DNA of 30,431 nucleotides from UBA940 sp031548515 (lineage in GTDB: Bacteria > Bacteroidota > Bacteroidia > Bacteroidales > Rikenellaceae). The number at the start of each line of letters is the position of its first letter. Positions within the stretch are counted from its first letter, which is position 1. The notes under the pieces were generated by a model, which was given only the letters and a program-made list of their open reading frames with translations, ran no database searches and was not told where the DNA came from. The DNA is taken from NCBI GenBank assembly GCA_031548515.1, contig JAVBRB010000026.1, positions 1 through 30,431 on the forward strand. Direction: 5' to 3'. This document shows positions 1 through 6,039 of this stretch, one piece after another. The position numbers and the translations under genes are program-made.

Positions 1-801
1 GGTAAGCGGGTAGCTGGGCCGGAGAAAGATATTATTGAGGTCAAAAACGCTATTGCCGCCTATGACGAGTTGCTTGAGTGTAATCCATACAAGGAGAAGG
101 ATTTATTGAGACAGCACGGACTGTTGATGAATGGGTTGGTCGAAAATGCGGGAAAATACAGGAATGCTGGCGTTGGCGTTTTTGATGGCGAAGTACCTAT
201 TCATGTTGCTCCCCCTCATCAACGGGTTCCCGAATTAATGGGTCAGTTGCTTGATTGGGTTAAAAATGCGAAACTTCCGCAGGTAGTGAAAAGTTGCATT
301 TTCCACTATGAATTTGAATACATCCACCCATTCAGCGACGGCAACGGGCGAATGGGTCGGATGTGGCAAACGCTTTTACTGTATCAGGAAAACCCGGTGT
401 TTGCCTGGCTACCGGTCGAAAGTATTGTAGCCCATAATCAGCAGGAGTATTATCGTGCCATAAGACGCTCTGCACATCACAATGACAGCGGGATTTTTGC
501 CCAGTTCATGCTTTCGGTAATTAAACAGGCGACCGCCGATTTTAAAGAGAGGTATCACAAAGGCGAATTATTGGATGCAGGTGTAAATGCAGGTGTAAAT
601 GCAGGTGTAAAATTATCTGCAACACAGGAAAAGATCATCGCGCTGATTGCTAAGGATAACACTATTACACAAACTGAAATTGCGAAGCAACTGAAAATAA
701 GTGATTCTACGGTTTACCGGAATGTCGAGAAGCTGAAGCAGGCAGATATATTAGAACGCAAAGGCTCTGACAAGACAGGAGTTTGGGTGATAAAACCTTG
801 A
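1..801 (+). CDS. Fic-domain protein with C-terminal winged helix (5' end cut by window)
   Basis: The frame is open from base 1, so the gene begins outside the window. The TTG at position 70 is not a real start, because conserved Fic N-terminal sequence (an EVKN segment) lies upstream of it. The Fic motif HPFSDGNGRMGR is intact at visible residues about 109-120, with the catalytic His and the GNGR phosphate-binding loop. The family transfers AMP or other phosphate-containing groups from a nucleotide to a hydroxyl side chain of a target protein. After the Fic core comes a short repeated linker (AGVN AGVN AGVK, encoded by a 12-bp tandem repeat at 577-612). A winged-helix domain of the kind that binds DNA then runs to the end (IAKQLKISDSTVYRNVEKL). 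The Fic plus wHTH layout is common in bacterial Fic proteins, often self-regulated or chromosomal. The inhibitory helix motif cannot be judged because the N-terminus is missing, and the target is unknown. Confidence 0.93.
   Translation, partial: GKRVAGPEKDIIEVKNAIAAYDELLECNPYKEKDLLRQHGLLMNGLVENAGKYRNAGVGVFDGEVPIHVAPPHQRVPELMGQLLDWVKNAKLPQVVKSCIFHYEFEYIHPFSDGNGRMGRMWQTLLLYQENPVFAWLPVESIVAHNQQEYYRAIRRSAHHNDSGIFAQFMLSVIKQATADFKERYHKGELLDAGVNAGVNAGVKLSATQEKIIALIAKDNTITQTEIAKQLKISDSTVYRNVEKLKQADILERKGSDKTGVWVIKP
577..612 (+). repeat. 12-bp in-frame tandem repeat in Fic linker
   Basis: There are three consecutive 12-bp units: GCAGGTGTAAAT at 577-588 and 589-600, and GCAGGTGTAAAA at 601-612. Two units are identical and the third differs at its last base. 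They encode AGVN-AGVN-AGVK between the Fic domain and the winged helix. Because the unit is a multiple of three, gain or loss of copies changes linker length without breaking the frame. Confidence 0.95.
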
Positions 802-828
802 TGATTCTCGAATAATTTTGTATCTTTG
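798..828 (+). promoter_or_regulatory. Bacteroidetes-type promoter at the Fic 3' end
   Basis: TTG at 798-800, overlapping the Fic stop codon, is followed after 20 bp by TATCTTTG at 821-828. This matches the Bacteroidetes -7 consensus TAnnTTTG and its usual spacing to the -33 element. Transcription would start near 835. No convincing ORF lies directly downstream, but a hairpin-rich stretch ending in a terminator does. Confidence 0.6.
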
Positions 829-834
829 CATCAA

Positions 835-1020
835 GACCATATGCAGTACAACGCATATCAATGAAGAACACACATGGCTAAATCGTGGTACAGGAATTTA
901 AGCCACGATTTAACAGATTGAAATACAGATGTATTCTGAGACAGTACAATCCCCAGCGGAATCACCATATTAAATTAAGTATTTGAAAGCAAGATGATCA
1001 GGCCTGATCATCTTGCTTTT
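835..1020 (+). ncRNA. candidate structured small RNA
   Basis: About 185 nt lie between a promoter of Bacteroidetes form and a perfect terminator palindrome, with no plausible coding frame. Three further hairpins can be read directly: 839-844 pairs with 853-858 (ATATGC/GCATAT), 879-888 pairs with 903-912 (TAAATCGTGG/CCACGATTTA, 10 bp perfect), and 922-926 pairs with 931-935. The 5' and 3' ends do not obviously pair, and I do not recognise it as 6S, SRP, tmRNA or RNase P RNA. The boundaries are inferred from the promoter and terminator. Confidence 0.5.
986..1020 (+). terminator. intrinsic terminator, perfect 17-bp palindrome
   Basis: Bases 986-1002 are exactly complementary to 1003-1019, centred on AGG|CCT. 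The sequence ends in a short T run (TTTT, then C, TT). It can fold as a long stem with a small loop at the centre and would end the candidate RNA that starts near 835. Confidence 0.8.
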
Positions 1021-1242
1021 CTTGCTCACGTCATTGCGTTAATTATCAACAAGCTAACGGGTGGGTAAAAATTGTCAATTCTACATTCTTTGTTTTCAAT
1101 CCGTGACCGGTATTGGACAAACTGTGATAATTGGTTGCAGGTGTATGCTTCTAGTCATCTGGTAACCGGATGTATACCGCAGCTAATAAAGTTCCGAACA
1201 CAGGATACTTATGAAATTGTCATGATTTAAAGAAGAATATAA

Positions 1243-1290
1243 TAAAATAAAACCCCCGCCGCTGTTATCGGTGGCGGGGGTTTTATTTTA
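1243..1290. terminator. bidirectional intrinsic terminator after the lipoprotein gene
   Basis: Bases 1243-1260 (TAAAATAAAACCCCCGCC) are perfectly complementary to 1273-1290. The pairing continues inward through 1261-1264/1269-1272 to a TTAT loop. The stem has A runs on one side and T runs on the other, so it can act in both directions. It lies 13 bp beyond the stop codon of the minus-strand lipoprotein gene. Confidence 0.92.
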
Positions 1291-1303
1291 TGATGCAGGC
1301 ACC

Positions 1304-2962
1304 TTATTTGTCCACGCTTACCCGAACCGGTCCGCCGACGCTGTTGAACAGCAGGTCGCCGTTGGGGAAGAACTGGATGGTGGCATATGCGCCGTTCCCG
1401 TAATTGCCTTGCCCGAAAATGTAGCGGGTGACGGTTTCCCCCGTCTTCCAATCCATGCCGGTCAGTTCCCAGCCGTCTTTGGCCGTGTAACCGTTGACGC
1501 AAACGATGTCGGAAGTCGTGCTCGCCGCCGGGATCATGCTGGTCGCAACCACATCGTTACGGGTCCAGATCGAGTTCCATTTGTTGGCTTTCGGGTCCCA
1601 TTCGAAACGTTCGCAGCCCACGGGCGGCGCATACACGGGACCTCCCGCAAGCACATCCACCAGCCTGTCATTATTCCCTTCCGGACGGACGTTGTTCACC
1701 ACGAACGCCCCGTAACCCATAACAACCGCCGATTGTTCGGTCTGGATAAAGTCGGGCTGCGGGTCCAGGCCGCAGGTGGCGGCCAGCTGGCCGGCGATGC
1801 GGTTGGATTTGGTGCCCGGCTGTTGTTTCGCGTCGGCAGGGATCTCGTTGCGCCAGAAGGCCACAATGTTCATGCGGTTGGCACCGTCGGTAATCACGAC
1901 CAGTTTGTCTTCGTCGTCGCCGAATCCCATCAGCGTAGGCGTCGAACCGGTGCCGGTACCGAATTTCACGGCTGGCGGCTGTTGCCCGAAGTCGTAAGGT
2001 GAAGACCACGCCCCGTCCGCCGGATCGGTGGAAAGTTTGGCGCCGGTCCACACGAACTTGTGCATCAGTTTATCGCTGGCGATATAAATGCCGTTCTTTT
2101 CATCGACACATGCGCCGTTGGTGATGTATTCGTCCGCACCCAGCATGATGGTTACGGGTTTTTCCTTGAACTCACGGTCGATGACCGACACGGAACCTCC
2201 GGTCAGGATGATTATCCTTCCGTCATAAGTGACATTGATGCCCAATATCCTGGCGCCTATCAGTTTGAACGACGGATTCTCGTTTCCTTCGCCGATTTTC
2301 TTCAATTCGGGCTTGAAATCGAGCGTGCGGATTATTTTGATGCCTTTCGCCGGATCCGCCGGATCGACCAGCCCATAGGCATTGATATTGGTTTCTGTTG
2401 TGGCATACAGGACGTTGTCCTTATCCACGAACATATACACGTTGTTGCCCAACTGCTGGAAAGTCGTTTTCCAGTCCTTAAACACGATCGTTTCGGCCTG
2501 GGCCACGGACGTAAGCTTTTCGTTCAACCCTTTGTCCACCATCTCTTTCGTGATATTAGCCGATCCGGGATTCTTGACCGTGGCCACTACCTTCCATCCG
2601 TTATTGCTGACGTCCACATAGTTGACATTGCTGGTTGTGGTGACCCACATGTAGTTGGGGTCGGTTGAGATCATCTGCATGAATCCCACGGGGCCGCCCG
2701 CAACACGGGGGAATTTACCCAGGTCGATGTTGAACGTTCCCGTGGGAATGGGGTAGGGAAATGCGTCGCTCTGGCCCGGATCGAAGTGGGTGACCGCAAA
2801 ATGTTCGCTCGACAGATAGGTATTCGGAACTGGTTTGCCATAGGTTACCGCAACGCTGTCCTGCGTTGCGGCCGCAGCTTTCTTACCTTTACCGCCCCCG
2901 CAACCTGCCAGCAGACCGACCGCCAGCAACACTACCATTATTTTCAAACCAGTACTTTTCAT
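1304..2962 (-). CDS. lipoprotein of unknown function, probable beta-propeller
   Basis: This 552-aa protein has a type II signal peptide: MKSTGLK, a hydrophobic core, then the lipobox LLAGC with Cys21. The Gly/Lys/Ala-rich tether after Cys21 lacks the acidic residues typical of Bacteroidetes surface-export signals, so a periplasm-facing location seems likelier. The mature part is rich in short beta-strand blade-like segments with aromatic/Asp-Gly turns (for example MWVTTTSNVNYVDVS, LGINVTYDGRIIILTGG, GIYIASDKLMHKF). That pattern suggests a beta-propeller of the quinoprotein or strictosidine-synthase-like fold. No catalytic motif or named family was recognised. It is monocistronic, with its own terminator. 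The long upstream region is shared with the divergent outer-membrane protein gene and contains a Pho-box-like repeat, so regulation by phosphate status is possible but unproven. Confidence 0.85.
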   Translation of the reverse strand: MKSTGLKIMVVLLAVGLLAGCGGGKGKKAAAATQDSVAVTYGKPVPNTYLSSEHFAVTHFDPGQSDAFPYPIPTGTFNIDLGKFPRVAGGPVGFMQMISTDPNYMWVTTTSNVNYVDVSNNGWKVVATVKNPGSANITKEMVDKGLNEKLTSVAQAETIVFKDWKTTFQQLGNNVYMFVDKDNVLYATTETNINAYGLVDPADPAKGIKIIRTLDFKPELKKIGEGNENPSFKLIGARILGINVTYDGRIIILTGGSVSVIDREFKEKPVTIMLGADEYITNGACVDEKNGIYIASDKLMHKFVWTGAKLSTDPADGAWSSPYDFGQQPPAVKFGTGTGSTPTLMGFGDDEDKLVVITDGANRMNIVAFWRNEIPADAKQQPGTKSNRIAGQLAATCGLDPQPDFIQTEQSAVVMGYGAFVVNNVRPEGNNDRLVDVLAGGPVYAPPVGCERFEWDPKANKWNSIWTRNDVVATSMIPAASTTSDIVCVNGYTAKDGWELTGMDWKTGETVTRYIFGQGNYGNGAYATIQFFPNGDLLFNSVGGPVRVSVDK

Positions 2963-3121
2963 TCTTTTTGATTTTATATGTTAAACAAATTTCTCTGAGC
3001 TGAAACTACTTGTCTTCGCTTTAGAGGGAAATTTTAAATCCCATTTCTTATTGATGCAATTATCATTCCATTACTATAGGAATAACCACTTTGTAAATAT
3101 ACGACGGGATGCGCCAGATCG

Positions 3122-3155
3122 CTGTAACCAGACTGTAACCTGTTTGCTATTTTCG
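3122..3155 (+). promoter_or_regulatory. Pho-box-like direct repeat with adjacent promoter element
   Basis: CTGTAAC at 3122-3128 and 3133-3139 is an exact 7-bp direct repeat with a 4-bp spacer (CAGA), an 11-bp period. This is the architecture of PhoB-family sites (two CTGTCAT-like half sites, 4-bp spacer). Eight bases downstream is TATTTTCG (3148-3155), one mismatch from TAnnTTTG, which is close to the spacing of activated promoters. Binding by a PhoB-type regulator is inference; other OmpR-family regulators use similar repeats. Confidence 0.45.
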
Positions 3156-3161
3156 GTATCA

Positions 3162-3275
3162 AAATATTTTCAGACAACTGTATTTCAAATGCATATCATT
3201 TATTGTCTTTGAAAGTTCTCATCCCAGCCGAAGCACCGATACCATGCTCATTTTGAATGGGCGTGGTATTTTTTT
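3162..3275 (+). ncRNA. candidate short RNA or attenuated 5' leader
   Basis: A transcript starting about 7 nt after TATTTTCG would run about 110 nt to the terminator at 3239-3275. That is 190 bp before the outer-membrane protein start codon. An upstream stem, TTTCAA (3183-3188) with TTGAAA (3209-3214), is visible. It could be a free small RNA or a leader whose terminator controls read-through into the gene at 3465. Both ends are predictions. Confidence 0.35.
3239..3275 (+). terminator. intrinsic terminator with no coding gene before it
   Basis: Bases 3239-3252 pair with 3256-3269 over 14 positions, two of them G-U, around a TTG loop. Seven Ts follow (3269-3275). There is no A run on the other side, so it works only on the plus strand. 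No plus-strand gene lies between 2963 and 3239. Confidence 0.75.
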
Positions 3276-3464
3276 ATTGTCGCACAATGCCTGTCCTCAA
3301 TGGTTTTTCGTTTTGCTTAAGCTAAACTCACGTCGAATTTTTACTACCTGTGGTTCACGCGGCGGCGCTCGCGAAGCTGCATTTTTACCCAAAAGAACGA
3401 TCAGACGAAAACAATGGCCTGAATATTGCTTGACATGTACCAGAAATCATTTAAAACCGACAAT

Positions 3465-4274
3465 ATGAAAAGACATTTTATTCTCGCAATGAGGTCTATA
3501 GGACTTTCCATTGCATTCATATCCGTTACCGCCGTTTCTTATGGACAGTCTGACCCCCATGCAACGGCACATCTCGACGCGGAAGCTCTCAAGCAGGCAA
3601 ATAACCCGCTGGCATCGATCAAGACTTTCAACGTACACAACTATTACGCGCCGTATCTTTACCAGGCGCCGGATGTAACGACCAATACTCTATGGTTCAG
3701 GTATGCACAGCCCATCGGGCAGTTCATCGTCCGAGCCTCGCTTCCCATAATGACCGTAGCGTCGCCGAATCAGAGCACGACATCGGGACTGTATGACCTG
3801 AATCTGTTCGTCATTTACAAGTTTAAGCTTCATACCGAAGCTTTGGAACTGGGCGTCGGTCCGGCATTGACGTTCCCGACCGGCACCAACGGGTTGAGTT
3901 CCGGGAAATGGCAGGCAGGTATCTCGGCGATCGCTTTCTGGAAAAGCAATCCGGTCGTTCAGTTGGGATCACTGCTTTCGTGGCAGATGTCGTTTGCCGG
4001 GAACGGCAACAAGCCTAAGGTAAACCTGCTTACACCGCAGTTGTTCGGCTTGTGGCAGATCGGCGGCGGGACCTATCTGCGTACTACGGGGATCTGGGCA
4101 TTCGATCTCGAAAGGGGCACTTATAACGTACCTCTCGGCCTCGGTATCGGCAAGGTGATAAAAGCAGGAAACACGGTCTTCAATATTTTCCTCGAGCCGC
4201 AGTATTCTGTATTCTCATACGGACAGGAGCAGCCGAAACTTCAGTTTTTCATAGGTTTCAATACGCAGTTCTGA
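3465..4274 (+). CDS. outer-membrane beta-barrel protein, phenol-degradation MetA-like transporter family
   Basis: This 269-aa protein starts at the ATG at 3465, not the TTG at 3426, because the N-terminus MKRHFILAMRS followed by a hydrophobic core and a YGQ cleavage site is a normal type I signal peptide. The mature chain alternates amphipathic strands with aromatic girdle residues and ends in a terminal Phe (FNTQF), the usual end of an outer-membrane barrel. Segments such as GVGPALTFPTGT and GTYLRTTGIWAFDLE resemble the MetA-pathway/neuromedin-U-like transporter family (PF13557), seen in small outer-membrane channels for hydrophobic or small solutes. The substrate is unknown. It is transcribed alone, ends in a strong terminator at 4313-4360, and has a Pho-box-like element and an orphan terminator far upstream that may control it. 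Confidence 0.8.
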   Translation: MKRHFILAMRSIGLSIAFISVTAVSYGQSDPHATAHLDAEALKQANNPLASIKTFNVHNYYAPYLYQAPDVTTNTLWFRYAQPIGQFIVRASLPIMTVASPNQSTTSGLYDLNLFVIYKFKLHTEALELGVGPALTFPTGTNGLSSGKWQAGISAIAFWKSNPVVQLGSLLSWQMSFAGNGNKPKVNLLTPQLFGLWQIGGGTYLRTTGIWAFDLERGTYNVPLGLGIGKVIKAGNTVFNIFLEPQYSVFSYGQEQPKLQFFIGFNTQF

Positions 4275-4312
4275 TCCTGCACCGCTTTGCGTAAAACGCC
4301 AGCCGCACCTCG

Positions 4313-4360
4313 AATGAAAAGCACCCAAAAAGTTGGAAAATTTTTTGGGTGCTTTTCATT
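4313..4360. terminator. bidirectional intrinsic terminator
   Basis: Bases 4313-4331 (AATGAAAAGCACCCAAAAA) are perfectly complementary to 4342-4360, a 19-bp stem with a 10-nt loop. It terminates the outer-membrane protein gene on the plus strand and, by symmetry, anything transcribed from the anSME/RHS side on the minus strand. The stop codon of the RHS remnant (4356-4358) lies inside the stem. Confidence 0.9.
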
Positions 4361-4565
4361 TATTCTTTCCGCCCGCGTTCTTTCCGCCGGACTTGGTTCC
4401 ATCGGCAAGCCACGTGTATGTGGCCTTCACATTGCCTTCCATATCACTTGCTACGCCGGTCAAATTTAAGTAATTGTAACTTAGTTTCAAAGAGTTGTAG
4501 CCGTCGGTGATCATATTCCCGTTGGCATCGTATTCATAGCCATACGAAATGCCGTTACAGACCAT
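4356..4565 (-). pseudogene. RHS-repeat protein remnant
   Basis: A 69-codon frame contains YEYDANGNMITDG, SYNYLNLTGVA and a WLADGTK-like end. This follows the Bacteroidetes RHS/YD-repeat core pattern (YDANGN...D..., YN.LNLP, Y.Y.ADGTKL). Genuine RHS proteins are many hundreds to thousands of residues long, so this is one repeat without signal, body or toxin tip. The C-terminus degenerates to GGKNAGGKNK just before the terminator. The frame stays open upstream into the 3' end of the maturase gene but there has no RHS similarity. It is probably a leftover of a deleted RHS locus and not a functional protein. Confidence 0.6.
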
Positions 4566-4614
4566 AGTGGTCGTTGCAGACCGTAAATTCCATGTCCTCG
4601 GCGGCTGTCTTTGT

Positions 4615-5871
4615 TTATATGCCCATCCTTTGACGGGCCCACGGAATAACCAGAGCGGGCGGCATCTGATGTTCGAGAAGTTCTTTCATCCGTTGCATAT
4701 AAGGATCTATGTGCTTGAAGAACACACTGTAGCCTTCACACAAAGCATTAAGATTCTCCTCTCCGTCGGAAGTGCGGTCAAAACGGTGCTTGGGGCACTC
4801 ACCGCGGCATGCAAAATACCATTTGCAGCGCAGGCACTGTCCCGGCAGGGTATTGCGTTTGTCCAACCCGAACCGGAACTGGCCGGGTGAATTTAGCATC
4901 TCGGCCATGTTGCCTTCCGTGATATTGCCTATTTTGTATTCGGGATAAACGTAGTGGTCGCACGAATATACGTCGCCGTTGTGTTCCACCACCAACGCGT
5001 CTCCACAAGTCTCGCTGAACGAACAAAGCGACGGCGGAACCCCCGCCCACTGCGCCAACGCAACATCGAAAAGCTGGACATACCAGCTGCCCACGTCGGA
5101 AATAACCCAGTCGTCGAAAACATCGCACATGAACCGGCCGAAACCTTTCGCTGAGACCGACCACGGAGCCAGTTCCGCTCCCTGCGTCGAAGGCGGGACT
5201 ATCACCGGCCGGCCGGAAGGCCCCGGGACGGTGTATTCCAACACCGGCAGGAATTGCATGAAGCGGCTGCCAAGCGATTTCAGGAAACGGTAAACCTCGG
5301 GACCTCTCCCCTCGCTCAGCTTATTGACGGTCGATAGCGTATTGAATTCCACCCCTTCGCGCTTCATCATCTCGATCCCCGCCACCACTTTATCGAAGGT
5401 CGGCCGTCCGCCCTTGTCTTTCCTGTATTCATCGTGAATATCGCGCGCGCCGTCAATGGAAACCCCCACCAGGAAATTATTCTCGCGGAACAAACGGCAC
5501 CAATCCCCGGTAATGAGCGTCCCGTTAGTCTGTACAGTGTTGTCGATGCGCTTGCCGTCGGAATATTTCTTCTGCAGCTCCATCGCCCTGCGGAAAAAAT
5601 CCAGTCCGGCTACAAGGGGTTCGCCTCCGTGCCAATTGAAAGTGACCACCTCCACCTTGTTCCCTTCTATGTATTGCCTGACGTATTCCTCGAGAAGCGT
5701 ATCGCTCATAAGCGCCTCGCGCCCGCCATACAGCCCCGCTTTGTCAAGGTAATAACAATATGCACAATCGAGGTTGCAGCGGGATCCGGCTGGTTTGAGC
5801 ATCGTGGAAAAAGCGGTCGGCAGGCTTTTTTTCTGGGCGTCGGCGAATGTGAGTGTTTTTCTTATGTCCAT
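4615..5871 (-). CDS. anaerobic sulfatase-maturase-like radical SAM/SPASM protein
   Basis: The protein is 418 aa from the ATG at 5871. An upstream in-frame ATG at 5982 would add 37 residues that look unlike the family. The radical SAM cluster motif is CNLDCAYC (Cys32, 36, 39 from the chosen start). The C-terminal SPASM region has the full Cys set (CSFSETC, YSCD, CLRCKWYFACRGEC, LCEGY), as expected for two auxiliary 4Fe-4S clusters. The Asp after the third of these cysteines (YSCD) matches the residue implicated in catalysis in anSMEs. The family oxidises a Cys or Ser in sulfatases to formylglycine using S-adenosylmethionine, in the cytoplasm. No sulfatase lies in the window, so it would act on distant substrates, or on a different peptide target. 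A TATATTTG element lies only 8 bp before this start. Confidence 0.88.
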   Translation of the reverse strand: MDIRKTLTFADAQKKSLPTAFSTMLKPAGSRCNLDCAYCYYLDKAGLYGGREALMSDTLLEEYVRQYIEGNKVEVVTFNWHGGEPLVAGLDFFRRAMELQKKYSDGKRIDNTVQTNGTLITGDWCRLFRENNFLVGVSIDGARDIHDEYRKDKGGRPTFDKVVAGIEMMKREGVEFNTLSTVNKLSEGRGPEVYRFLKSLGSRFMQFLPVLEYTVPGPSGRPVIVPPSTQGAELAPWSVSAKGFGRFMCDVFDDWVISDVGSWYVQLFDVALAQWAGVPPSLCSFSETCGDALVVEHNGDVYSCDHYVYPEYKIGNITEGNMAEMLNSPGQFRFGLDKRNTLPGQCLRCKWYFACRGECPKHRFDRTSDGEENLNALCEGYSVFFKHIDPYMQRMKELLEHQMPPALVIPWARQRMGI

Positions 5872-5878
5872 ATGTTCA

Positions 5879-5886
5879 CAAATATA
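5879..5886 (-). promoter_or_regulatory. -7 element of the maturase gene
   Basis: On the minus strand TATATTTG is an exact match to TAnnTTTG, but no good TTTG-type -33 element sits 19-20 bp further up. With the ATG at 5871 the transcript would be nearly leaderless. Confidence 0.45.
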
Positions 5887-5982
5887 CAAAAAGCCGGGAG
5901 CAATAGTGCAGGCTTGCATGCAAAGATCGCCGGGCGCACCCCATATTCTACAAATGTCGTAAAAAATCCTCATTAAAGACAT

Positions 5983-6020
5983 AAAAAAGTCCGGACTTCG
6001 CCAGAGGTCCGGACTTTTTT
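5983..6020. terminator. bidirectional intrinsic terminator after the alpha-2-macroglobulin gene
   Basis: AAAAAAGTCCGGAC at 5983-5996 is perfectly complementary to 6007-6020, with a 10-nt loop. On the minus strand it lies 19 bp past the macroglobulin stop codon and has six Us, so it separates that transcript from the maturase gene. Confidence 0.93.
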
Positions 6021-6039
6021 AGGCCCTGTGTACATGGAG

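Larger units (their letters stand above)
2963..3464. other. divergent intergenic regulatory region
   Basis: This is about 500 bp between the divergent lipoprotein and outer-membrane protein genes. It holds a Pho-box-like direct repeat (3122-3139), a promoter-like TATTTTCG (3148-3155), a plus-strand intrinsic terminator (3239-3275) and, toward the minus strand, a near-consensus -7 element (reverse complement TATATTTA at 3094-3101). In 3276-3464 I see no further element and no credible gene. The open frame there lacks protein-like composition. Confidence 0.7.

Noticed and set aside
577..612. Short direct repeats as a CRISPR array
   Set aside because: The units are contiguous with no spacers and lie in frame inside a coding region.
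835..1020. Identity of the candidate RNA as 6S, SRP or tmRNA
   Set aside because: There is no pairing of the two ends around a central bubble, no GNAR-type SRP loop and no tRNA-like part, so no known class is assigned.
1271..2002. Long open frames antisense to the lipoprotein gene
   Set aside because: They are shadows of codon bias in the real gene, with no start context, signal or family pattern.
3244..3468. 74-codon plus-strand frame before the outer-membrane protein
   Set aside because: It begins inside the terminator hairpin, has no protein-like pattern and overlaps the real start codon.
5872..5982. N-terminal extension of the maturase from the ATG at 5982
   Set aside because: The 37 extra residues do not resemble the family. 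They would also place the start codon next to the terminator hairpin, upstream of the only good -7 element.
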